Shown: positions 14,113 through 21,610 of the stretch, one piece after another
Layout: each line of letters opens with the position of its first letter
Position numbering within the stretch: the first letter of the stretch is position 1
Assembly: GCA_050291365.1 (NCBI GenBank)
Contig: JBNKJS010000034.1
Location: forward strand, 1-23,643
Reading direction: 5' to 3'
Length of the DNA stretch: 23,643 nucleotides
Origin: JAAGZL01 sp050291365
Lineage (GTDB): Bacteria > Pseudomonadota > Gammaproteobacteria > Chromatiales > Chromatiaceae
Made by a program: the position numbers and the translations under genes
Notes under the pieces: model-generated
The model's input: the letters and a program-made list of their open reading frames with translations, nothing else
Databases searched by the model: none
What the model was told of the DNA's origin: nothing

Positions 14113-15166
14113 GTTAGACGGCATCGGCTACAGTGATTGGTTTAAGAGTCGAACAGATGAAGAAATGATATCTTCCCACGGGGTGGCTCGTATAACCTCT
14201 GTACATAAAGATAGCTACACCGTTTCAAAGGGAGAGGGAGATGTCTTTGCCGAGCTGTCAGGCAATCTTCTTTACACTGCTGAGTCTGCCATGGATCTCC
14301 CCACAACTGGCGACTTGGTATATGCGGATTTTTATGACGATGATACCCACGCAATCATATATGATCTATTCCCTAGAAAGACGATTCTGAAAAGGAAAAC
14401 TCCTGGGAAGCAAGTTGATTATCAGCTGGTAGCTGCAAATATTGATGTTGCGTTTATTATTCAATCGTTAAATGAAAATTTTAATCTTAGAAGACTGGAA
14501 CGCTATTTAGTAATGGTTAATGAGAGCGGGATAGAACCCATAATCCTGCTTAGCAAGTGTGATCTAGCAACTGAAGAGGAAATTGAAGGGGCCAAGACAA
14601 AAGTGCTTAATACCTCCCCCCCAAGCCACTGTTTTGGCATTTAGCAATTTAAGTCGAGAAAACATTGGTTCAATTATTAGCTTATTAAAGAGTGGTTCCA
14701 CTTATTGCTTATTAGGTTCGTCTGGTGTTGGTAAAACTACTTTGCTGAATAGCATAATAGGCGGTGAACAATTTACAACCAAGTCAGTAAGCAGAATAGA
14801 AAGCAAAGGCCGCCACACAACAACCCGCCAATTGGTTCAGTTAGAAAATGGGTCGATGATAATAGACACCCCGGGAATGAGGGAGCTTGGTGGTATTTCT
14901 ATAGATGACGGTTTAGGTGAGACATTTGCAGAAATTATTGAAATATCCATGGAGTGTAAATTTAGTGACTGCTCCCACACCAACGAAAATGTTGCGCGAT
15001 ACTGTCTGCCATAGAAAGCGGCAAGCTATCTGAGAAGCGTTACCAAAACTTCCGGAAGATGAAGAAGGAATCGGAATTCAACCAAATGACTTATCTGGAA
15101 AAAAGAAAAAAGGATAAGAGTTTTGGCAAGATGGTTAAGACGGTCATGAAGGACAAGAAGAGGTAA
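14105..15166 (+). pseudogene. rsgA: rsgA-like ribosome-biogenesis GTPase, broken by two frameshifts
   Basis: RsgA is a circularly permuted GTPase that acts in late 30S subunit assembly. The family parts are all here but in three frames. Frame one (14105 to about 14620) has the OB-type region and the G4-like SKCD. Frame two (about 14620-14988) has the P-loop GSSGVGKTT, DTPGMRE, and the zinc motif CKFSDCSH. Frame three (about 14989-15166) holds the basic C-terminus YQNFRKMKKE. The first break is at a C7 run (near 14617-14623) and the second looks like one lost base near 14988, where the last zinc cysteine should be. It is a probable pseudogene, though sequencing error cannot be excluded. It ends 5 bp before the hypE repeat. 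Confidence 0.82.
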
Positions 15167-15171
15167 CGCGC

Positions 15172-16194
15172 CTAACAAATCCTCGGCAACTGCTCCCCCA
15201 CCAACCAATCCACGATACGACTGCCGCCGAAGCTGGTCTCCATCTGCACCATGCAGTTTTGATCCTCAATCACTTCGCCGATAATGGATGCACTCTTCCC
15301 CAGGGGATGGACCTGCATCACTTCTAACAAGTTATGTGCATCTTCCCTTGGACAGATACAGATCAGCTTACCTTCATTGGCCACATAGAGCGGGTCCAAC
15401 CCTAACAGCTCACAGGCCGCTTTGACCTCAGGTCTTATTGGGATGGCTGACTCCTGCAACTTCATACCCACACCGGACTGCCGGGCAAGTTCATTCAGGG
15501 TGGTGGCCAAACCGCCACGAGTAGGATCGCGCAGGCAGTGAATAGATGGAGCTACTGCAACCATGCCTGCTACCAATGTATGTAAAGCCGCCGAGTCTGA
15601 CTCTATGCTGGTCTCGAACTCCAGATTCTCCCGGCTGGACATGATGGCTACACCGTGATCCCCCAGGGTGCCGTTGATCAGGATGGCGTCACCAGGTTGG
15701 GCTTTGTCTCCGGAGATATCCACTCCGTCCGGAACCACTCCCACCCCGGTGGTGGTGATGAATACCCCGTCACCCTTACCCCGCTCCACCACCTTGGTAT
15801 CTCCGGTCACCACAGGAACTCCTGCGGCGTTTGCGGCCTGGGCCATACTGATGACGATCCGCTCCAGATCGGCCAGGGGGAATCCCTCTTCCAAAATAAA
15901 ACCTGCGGATAGATACATCGGCTTGGCGCCGGACATGGCCACATCGTTTACAGTTCCGTGCACCGAGAGGGAACCGATATCACCGCCGGGGAAAAACAGG
16001 GGGGAGATCACATGACCGTCGGTACTCATCACCATACGTCCTGCTGGCACATTGAATGTTGCCTGATCGTTTCCCTGCCGCAGCAGTTCATTATCCAGAT
16101 ACTTCACAAACAGCTGTTCGATCAGTTGGGCCATGGCGCGACCACCACTGCCGTGGGTTATGTCCACTACGCCGCTTTTGATATCCAGGCTCAT
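15172..16194 (-). CDS. hypE: hydrogenase maturation factor HypE
   Basis: HypE takes a carbamoyl group from HypF on its C-terminal cysteine, dehydrates it with ATP to a thiocyanate, and passes the cyanide to the HypC-HypD iron. The protein is 340 aa, a normal length, and ends in PRIC with the acceptor cysteine C340 last. The N-terminus has DITHGSGGRAMAQLI, as in the AIR-synthase-like fold, and the ATP region includes GGDIGSLSVHGTVNDVAMSGA. The start overlaps hypD by 4 bp. It is the last gene of hypABCDE. Its final 122-155 bp (from 15171) are repeated three times to the left. No hypF was seen in the window. Confidence 0.96.
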   Translation of the reverse strand: MSLDIKSGVVDITHGSGGRAMAQLIEQLFVKYLDNELLRQGNDQATFNVPAGRMVMSTDGHVISPLFFPGGDIGSLSVHGTVNDVAMSGAKPMYLSAGFILEEGFPLADLERIVISMAQAANAAGVPVVTGDTKVVERGKGDGVFITTTGVGVVPDGVDISGDKAQPGDAILINGTLGDHGVAIMSSRENLEFETSIESDSAALHTLVAGMVAVAPSIHCLRDPTRGGLATTLNELARQSGVGMKLQESAIPIRPEVKAACELLGLDPLYVANEGKLICICPREDAHNLLEVMQVHPLGKSASIIGEVIEDQNCMVQMETSFGGSRIVDWLVGEQLPRIC

Positions 16195-17324
16195 TGGAGT
16201 CTGTCTCCAGTTTGAGCATTACGCCCATAACTCCAGTATGCGGCGCAGGCCCCTTCCGATGAGACCATGCAGGAACCGATGGGATTCTCCGGGGTACAGA
16301 CAGCGCCGAACAGCTTGCAGTCGGTGGGCCTCTTCAGGCCACGCAGGATACTGGGACAGTCGCAACCTTTAACATCCGCTATCTGGATAGTCTCGATACC
16401 GAATCTCTTCTCCGCATCCAGGTCGGCAAACTCTTCCCTGATCTGCAAAGCGCTATCCGGAATACTCCCCAGGCCGCGCCACTCAAAACTGCTACGCAGC
16501 TCCATCACCTCTGCAACCAGGGCCTGGGCCTTGGTATTACCCTCACGGGAGACCACACGGATGTATTCGTTCTCCACCTCATAGCGCCCGGCGTTCAGTT
16601 GCCGCAACAGCATCAGAGTGGCCTGCATCATATCCAGTGGTTCGAACCCGGCAATCACCACCGGCTTTCTGTATCTCTCCGCCACAAACTCATATGGCTT
16701 GCTGCCGATTACAGAGCTGACATGGGCCGGACCGAAGAAACCATCCAGTAACACCCTTCCATCCTCATCCGGCATTTCTAAAATCGCAGTAATAGCGGCC
16801 GGTGTAAGCACATGGTTACAAAAAACGCTGAAATTCTTTAGCCCCATGGCCTGGGCCTGTTTAATGGCTACGGCGGTGGGTGGTGTGGTGGTCTCAAATC
16901 CGATGGCGAAGAACACCACCTGTCGCTGCGGATTGTCCTGGGCGATCTTCAGGGCATCCTGGGTGGAGTAGACCATACGCACATCCGCCCCTTCGGCGCT
17001 TATCTTGAGTAGACTCTTTCCAGCACTGGCCGGCACCCGCAGCATGTCACCATAACTACACAAGATAACATTGTGTTCCTGGGCAAGTTGTATGGCATTG
17101 TCGATACGACCGATGGGCAGGACACACACCGGACAACCGGGGCCATGCACAAACCTTACATTAGACGGCATCAAGTTCTGGATACCATAGCGGAAGATGA
17201 CATGGGTGTGGCCGCCGCAGAACTCCATCAGATGGTATTGACGCTCAGGATCTACCTCGCGCTTGATATCCTCGGCCAGTTTGAGGGCCAGGTCCTGCTG
17301 ACGAAACTCATCCACATACTTCAC
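16191..17324 (-). CDS. hypD: hydrogenase maturation factor HypD
   Basis: HypD is an iron-sulfur scaffold that, with HypC, assembles the Fe(CN)2CO unit of [NiFe]-hydrogenase. It is 377 aa, the expected size. Key motifs are CGGHTH (C36-H41), GPGCPVC (C64 and C67), and a C-terminal cysteine set for the [4Fe-4S] cluster: CDCPSILRG, then CKLFGAVCTPENPIGSC and EGAC. All expected cysteines appear intact. It overlaps hypC by 4 bp upstream and hypE by 4 bp downstream, indicating coupled translation in the cytosol. Confidence 0.96.
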   Translation of the reverse strand: MKYVDEFRQQDLALKLAEDIKREVDPERQYHLMEFCGGHTHVIFRYGIQNLMPSNVRFVHGPGCPVCVLPIGRIDNAIQLAQEHNVILCSYGDMLRVPASAGKSLLKISAEGADVRMVYSTQDALKIAQDNPQRQVVFFAIGFETTTPPTAVAIKQAQAMGLKNFSVFCNHVLTPAAITAILEMPDEDGRVLLDGFFGPAHVSSVIGSKPYEFVAERYRKPVVIAGFEPLDMMQATLMLLRQLNAGRYEVENEYIRVVSREGNTKAQALVAEVMELRSSFEWRGLGSIPDSALQIREEFADLDAEKRFGIETIQIADVKGCDCPSILRGLKRPTDCKLFGAVCTPENPIGSCMVSSEGACAAYWSYGRNAQTGDRLQ

Positions 17325-17560
17325 GGCTGCTCCTCGTCATCCATGGCATACATCTGGGCAAACAGTTCCAGGGTTTTTTCTGCCTCCTCCGGGCTGACCT
17401 TGTTCAAGGCGAAGCCCACATGCACCAGCAGGTAATCTCCAATCTGCACATCATCCACCAGGGCCAAGGAGACATCCTTCTGTACCCCATCCAGGGACAC
17501 CTTGGCCATTTCGGAATCAGGGTCGATTGAGACCACCTTGGCGGGTATGGCGTGACACAT
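17321..17560 (-). CDS. hypC: hydrogenase maturation chaperone HypC
   Basis: The 79-aa protein begins MCHAIPAKV. The N-terminal Cys2 is the residue that forms the HypC-HypD complex and contacts the hydrogenase large-subunit precursor. The rest is the small OB-fold typical of HypC/HupF, with DYLLVHVGFALNKV in the conserved centre. It starts 3 bp after hypB and overlaps hypD. It could be specific for one hydrogenase (HupF-like), but the hyp operon position favours HypC. Confidence 0.95.
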   Translation of the reverse strand: MCHAIPAKVVSIDPDSEMAKVSLDGVQKDVSLALVDDVQIGDYLLVHVGFALNKVSPEEAEKTLELFAQMYAMDDEEQP

Positions 17561-17563
17561 GTT

Positions 17564-18364
17564 TCAGGATCCGATCTGGGCCAGCTGCCTGCTGGCCTTG
17601 AGCCACTGGTACCAGCTATCCATACCCTCGCCGCTGGTAGCGGAGAGTTGCAATACCTTTATCTTGGGATTAACCCGCTGGGCATACTGGATGCACTTGT
17701 CTACATCGAACTCCAGGTGCGGCAACAGATCGATCTTGTTCAGCAGCATCAGATCTGCAGCATAAAACATGTCCGGATATTTGATCGGTTTATCCTCCCC
17801 CTCGGTCACCGACAGGATCACCACCTTGTGCGCCTCTCCCAAATCAAAGGCGGCAGGACATACCAGATTGCCCACATTTTCTATGAACAGAACACTCTCG
17901 TTGTCCGGCTGCAACTGCTCCAGGGCGTGCCCCACCATATGGCCATCCAGGTGACACCCTTTGCCGGTATTGATCTGCACCGCCTTTACCCCGGTGGCAC
18001 GGACGCGCTCGGCATCGTTGGCGGTCTGCTGGTCTCCTTCAATCACTGATAGTTTGAGTTCATGTTTCAGGTCATTGATGCTACGGGTCAGCAGGCTGGT
18101 CTTGCCAGAGCCTGGGCTGGATACCAGGTTAAGGGTGAGGATGCCGCGCTCACGGAACCATTTACGGTTGGCAGCGGCATATTGATTGTTCTTGCTGAGA
18201 ATATCCTGTTCGATCTGCACCATGCGGGATTCACTCGCGCCTGGGGCATGGGTGTGGTCATGGCCATGCTCATGGTGGTGGTCATGTTCATGCGAGTGAT
18301 CGTGAGAGTGCTCATGACCCTCAATCTTAACTTCGCCTTCACCGCATCCGCATGTTGTGCACAT
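17564..18364 (-). CDS. hypB: hydrogenase nickel-insertion GTPase HypB
   Basis: HypB, with HypA, delivers nickel to the hydrogenase large subunit using GTP. The protein is 266 aa. The N-terminus MCTTCGCG carries the high-affinity CxxCGC nickel motif. It is followed by a histidine-rich stretch (17-39, 13 His) that can store nickel. The GTPase domain has the P-loop SPGSGKTS (83-90), ENVGNLVCPAAFDLGE and NKIDLL. The Cys in NLVCP belongs to the metal site at the dimer interface. It sits 15 bp after hypA and 3 bp before hypC. Confidence 0.96.
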   Translation of the reverse strand: MCTTCGCGEGEVKIEGHEHSHDHSHEHDHHHEHGHDHTHAPGASESRMVQIEQDILSKNNQYAAANRKWFRERGILTLNLVSSPGSGKTSLLTRSINDLKHELKLSVIEGDQQTANDAERVRATGVKAVQINTGKGCHLDGHMVGHALEQLQPDNESVLFIENVGNLVCPAAFDLGEAHKVVILSVTEGEDKPIKYPDMFYAADLMLLNKIDLLPHLEFDVDKCIQYAQRVNPKIKVLQLSATSGEGMDSWYQWLKASRQLAQIGS

Positions 18365-18379
18365 AATCTTTAGACCCAG

Positions 18380-18721
18380 TTATTCAACTTCTAACTCTTT
18401 GACCTGCATTTGATCACCGCCAGTAACCTGCAATTGAAAACTGCCGCAATCCGGGCATGGCTCAAAACGCTGTTTCACTGCAACAGACTTACCGCAGGGC
18501 ATGCACCAGGCCTCTCCCGGGACATGGACGATCTCCAATTTAGCACCCTGCGCTAATGTGTCCTGCATAACCACATCGAAACAGAAACGCATGGCCTCTA
18601 CTTCGACACCAGAGAGTACACCGATCTCCAACCAGACCGTCTTCACCCGCTTGAAGCCTTTGCTTTTGGCGTTCTCTTGCAGGATCTGTAACACGCCTTC
18701 AGTTAGGGACATCTCATGCAT
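18380..18721 (-). CDS. hypA: hydrogenase nickel-insertion protein HypA
   Basis: HypA is a nickel metallochaperone that works with HypB. The 113-aa protein starts MHEMSLT, with His2 as the nickel ligand. A structural zinc site is formed by C73-x2-C76 and C89-x2-C92 (CMPCG and CPDCG). The length is normal. It heads the hypABCDE run. The 103 bp between it and hupE could hold a separate promoter, but I could not identify one. Confidence 0.95.
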   Translation of the reverse strand: MHEMSLTEGVLQILQENAKSKGFKRVKTVWLEIGVLSGVEVEAMRFCFDVVMQDTLAQGAKLEIVHVPGEAWCMPCGKSVAVKQRFEPCPDCGSFQLQVTGGDQMQVKELEVE

Positions 18722-18824
18722 TACAAGTTTATCGGCTCAATGTGTAACGGTTGCTTCCACTTATTATGAGTGAACCACACGATTAAATAGCGCAGTGATG
18801 GTCTCTTAATTATTTGCGGCCTTT

Positions 18825-19403
18825 TTATGCAACCGCCAAGTAAACCCCGCTAAGGGCAATAGCACCACCAGCAAAACGGCTGACAGCAGGTAGATCTATT
18901 CTTGACACGAACATACCCAGACCTATACCAGCCAGGTGCAGGATCGCAGTAGCCACCGCAAAACCGACCGTGTATGAAGCGGCCGTAATCATGGCCGGCA
19001 TCTCTGCGCCATGGGCATGTCCGTGAAACAGCGCAAAAAAACCAACGATGTAGGTGCTGAAGACAAGGGGAAGTCTGAAGGCACCGGCAATCAATACGCC
19101 AAGGATCAAGACAGAGAGCAGTATCCCCTGTTCTATAAATGGCATTGGGACCCCGGTAAACCCCAGGATGCCTCCTACGATCATGACGCCTACGAATGTG
19201 CAGGGAACTACCCAGAGCGCCCGCCCGCCGATCTGCGCAGCCCAAAGGCCAACAGCCACCATAGCCAGCAGGTGATCTGCCCCGCCTATTGGATGGCTAA
19301 ATCCGTGCATGAGGCCTGTTGTTTCCCCAACGCCGGTATGGGCCAAGGTGATACCCGGCAGGAAGAACAACGTGATTATTATATTAAATATTCTTTGCCT
19401 CAT
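18825..19403 (-). CDS. hupE: HupE/UreJ family membrane protein (nickel permease type)
   Basis: The 192-aa protein has a signal peptide (to about residue 21, ...GITLA) and about six membrane segments. Family hallmarks are GFSHPIGGADHLLAMVAVGLWA near residues 34-55, with the conserved HPxGxDHxLAM, and FHGHAHGAE (near 125-133), both likely metal-contact segments. HupE proteins have been linked to nickel uptake for hydrogenase. It lies between a HIT-family gene and hypA on the same strand, fitting a nickel-supply role for the hyp products. Confidence 0.92.
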   Translation of the reverse strand: MRQRIFNIIITLFFLPGITLAHTGVGETTGLMHGFSHPIGGADHLLAMVAVGLWAAQIGGRALWVVPCTFVGVMIVGGILGFTGVPMPFIEQGILLSVLILGVLIAGAFRLPLVFSTYIVGFFALFHGHAHGAEMPAMITAASYTVGFAVATAILHLAGIGLGMFVSRIDLPAVSRFAGGAIALSGVYLAVA

Positions 19404-19417
19404 TTGATCTCTCCTAT

Positions 19418-19855
19418 CTATCCTGCTCCAGAAATCGGGCTAAATCCGTCACCAAACACTCCTTTGATTGAAGCAGATATCTCCTGGAGTTCAAGTTCTG
19501 CGTATGGCTTACGCCCCTCAGCACCCCACACCACATTGGGCCAACAGTAATCTGTCTCACTTCTTCCCACCACATGAATGTGTAGCTGGCGCACGATATT
19601 GCCGATGGCGGCTACATTCACCTTATCGACAGATAACTCCTGTTTCAGATAATTGGATATAAGGTTGATCTGCTCCAAAAGTTGCAACTGAGTCTCCTGT
19701 TGCAACTCATGAAACTCGGTTACATCAACCTGGGGTACCAGGATAAACCATGGCACAAAGGCGTTATCCATCAGCAAGAGCAGAGTGGAGTCAAACTTGC
19801 CAAGGATGTGGCAGTCACTTTCTAGTCTGGAATCCAGCACAAAATCAATAGACAT
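19418..19855 (-). CDS. HIT-family protein
   Basis: The 145-aa cytosolic protein belongs to the histidine-triad superfamily of nucleotide hydrolases or transferases. The triad segment is Q-L-H-I-H-V-V, so the first histidine position is glutamine while the last two are kept. This Q-x-H-x-H form is common among proteobacterial HIT proteins. The N-terminal half has FVPWFILVPQVDVTEFHEL, typical of the fold. Substrate is unknown; dinucleoside polyphosphates are usual. It starts a possible operon with hupE (14 bp gap) and the hyp genes. Confidence 0.82.
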   Translation of the reverse strand: MSIDFVLDSRLESDCHILGKFDSTLLLLMDNAFVPWFILVPQVDVTEFHELQQETQLQLLEQINLISNYLKQELSVDKVNVAAIGNIVRQLHIHVVGRSETDYCWPNVVWGAEGRKPYAELELQEISASIKGVFGDGFSPISGAG

Positions 19856-19896
19856 AATTTCATCCTAGTAAATACAGCTTCATTACTACCGCTTAT

Positions 19897-20008
19897 CCCC
19901 TCTCCCCTTTGGGGAGAGGGTTAGGGTGAGGGGGGGGGGAACAAACTAGCAGCACCTTTAGTTACTTTTCACCCTCACCCCTGCCCTCTCCCTCGAAGGG
20001 AGAGGGGG
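19897..20008. repeat. inverted pair of REP-like GC-rich repeats
   Basis: The left unit (19897-19938) has CCCTCTCC and GGAGAGGG around TTTGG, then TTAGGGTGAGGG and a run of ten G. The right unit (19970-20008) is the same sequence type inverted, CACCCTCACCCCTGCCCTCTCC then GAAGGGAGAGG. Each forms its own hairpin and the two pair with each other, as in a BIME-type element. It fills the gap between the HIT gene and the trhP stop. Confidence 0.8.
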
Positions 20009-20028
20009 TGCATTCGTTAAACAACAGC

Positions 20029-21333
20029 TCAACCCATCATCCGGGTAATCAACCCCATCTCACAACTCCTTGATGGCAATGGTACGCGCACCTGATAACC
20101 ACCACCTGGCACCTCGGTCATGGGCTTACCATAGAGATCCTCTATCTGCTGCAGCTTGAATAGATGATTGCCGGATGGGGTTAGCAGTTGCAACTCATCC
20201 CCGGTGGCGAACTTGTTCTTTACATCTATCAGGGCAACTCCGGTTTCTGCATCCTGCTCCAGCACCTCGCCTACGAATATCTCGCGCGAACTCTCGGAGC
20301 TGTTCTGTCGATAGTTCTGCAACTCCTGGCTGGCATGACGTTGATAGAAGCCGTCGGTATAGCCACGATTTGCCAGCCCTTCCAGGTCCGTCATGAGTTT
20401 TGGTTGAAACTCCCTGCCGGCCACTGCGTCATCAATGGCCTGGCGGTAGACCTGGGTGGCACGGGCCGTGTAGTAGTGAGACTTGGTGCGGCCCTCAATC
20501 TTGAAGCTGTCTACCCCAATCTCCACCAGACGCTGCACATGCTCCACCGCCCGCAGATCCCGCGAGTTCATGATATAGGTGCCGTTCTCATCTTCGAAGA
20601 TCGGCATCAGTTCACCGGGGCGCTCCCGCTCCTCCAACAGATAGACCTTGCTGGCCTCCGGGTGGCGCTCCTGGCCGGACTGGGAAAGGGAGGACTGGGT
20701 ATCTTCGCCCTCATCTGACTCCAGCTTGTACTCCCAGCGACAGGAGTTGGTGCAACTACCCTGGTTGGCATCGCGATGATTAAAGTAGCCCGACAGCAGG
20801 CAACGCCCGGAGTAGGCGATACAGAGGGCGCCATGAATAAACACCTCTAACTCAATATCCGGGCACTCCTGCCTGATCTCTGAGACCTCATCCAGTGAAA
20901 GCTCACGGGACAGGATGACGCGGCTGAGGCCGATCTGTTGCCAGAACTTCACACTGGCGGCATTAACTGTGTTGGCCTGGACCGAGAGGTGCAGCGGCAT
21001 ATCAGGCCAGCGTTCCCGCGCCAGCATGATTAGGCCAGGATCAGACAGTATCAACGCATCCGGACCCATAGCCACCACCGGCTCCATATCCCGCATAAAG
21101 GTCTTCAGCTTGGCGCCGTGGGGCATCAGGTTGCAGGTCAGGAAGAATCTCTTACCCAGAGCGCGGGCCTCTTCAATACCCAGACGCAGGTTATCTCCCA
21201 GAAAATCGTTGTTGCGCACCCGCAGGCTGTAGCGCGGCATGCCGGCGTAGACCGCATCCGCCCCAAAGGCGAAGGCGTAGCGCATGTTCTTAATAGTACC
21301 GGCGGGAGAGAGAAGTTCGGGTGATTTCATCAA
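20029..21333 (-). CDS. trhP: tRNA 5-hydroxyuridine synthesis protein TrhP (peptidase U32 family)
   Basis: In E. coli, TrhP (YegQ) is needed for hydroxylation of U34 in several tRNAs, the first step toward cmo5U. The protein is 434 aa. The U32 barrel begins ELLSPAGTIKNMRYAFAFGADAVYAG, and the conserved cysteine motifs include HGALCIAYSGRC and GSCTNSCRW, a likely iron-sulfur or metal site. A C-terminal beta-type domain follows (about 340-434). A polar insert at about 205-235 (DEGEDTQSSLSQSGQ) is unusual in length. Other U32 members act in ubiquinone synthesis (UbiU/UbiV), but the length and N-terminus fit TrhP. Confidence 0.88.
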   Translation of the reverse strand: MMKSPELLSPAGTIKNMRYAFAFGADAVYAGMPRYSLRVRNNDFLGDNLRLGIEEARALGKRFFLTCNLMPHGAKLKTFMRDMEPVVAMGPDALILSDPGLIMLARERWPDMPLHLSVQANTVNAASVKFWQQIGLSRVILSRELSLDEVSEIRQECPDIELEVFIHGALCIAYSGRCLLSGYFNHRDANQGSCTNSCRWEYKLESDEGEDTQSSLSQSGQERHPEASKVYLLEERERPGELMPIFEDENGTYIMNSRDLRAVEHVQRLVEIGVDSFKIEGRTKSHYYTARATQVYRQAIDDAVAGREFQPKLMTDLEGLANRGYTDGFYQRHASQELQNYRQNSSESSREIFVGEVLEQDAETGVALIDVKNKFATGDELQLLTPSGNHLFKLQQIEDLYGKPMTEVPGGGYQVRVPLPSRSCEMGLITRMMG

Positions 21334-21610
21334 TAGGGTATCCAGAAGACTAAAACAGCTTAATGGATTATTGTTAGCATCAAAAGGTTTTTATGAAAAC
21401 CCCTAGCTGTCAGATATTTCTCATAGCATCCATTTCAACGTTATATATGGCTTATACTAGCCAAACAATAATCAGCTTTAATCGTACTAATACTTTATAA
21501 TAATCTTATGAATAGTGATGTTTTAGCATGAAAATATAAAAACAACGCCAAGGGAAGGAGTGTTAAGTGCGTTTGATTCAGGAGGAATCAGGTTAGGAAA
21601 AGATTCCAGA
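21334..21610 (+). other. intergenic region between trhP and the tolC-type gene
   Basis: These 277 AT-rich bp separate two divergent genes and should hold both promoters. A TATACT (-10-like) is seen near 21453, but no -35 at a good distance. A strong ribosome site (AGGGAAGGAG, 21551-21560) precedes a 9-codon frame GTG-to-TAG (21567-21596), a possible leader peptide. The frame lies just before the tolC start. Confidence 0.45.

Noticed and set aside
18850..19245. A 131-aa frame inside hupE on the same strand
   Set aside because: It is an out-of-frame shadow rich in Arg and Cys; hupE itself matches its family along its full length.
19500..19600. Gln in place of the first His of the HIT triad as a sign of inactivation
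   Set aside because: Q-x-H-x-H versions are common in proteobacterial HIT proteins, so this is probably the normal form.
19897..20008. CRISPR-like repeats
   Set aside because: There are only two units, inverted with respect to each other, with no regular spacers.
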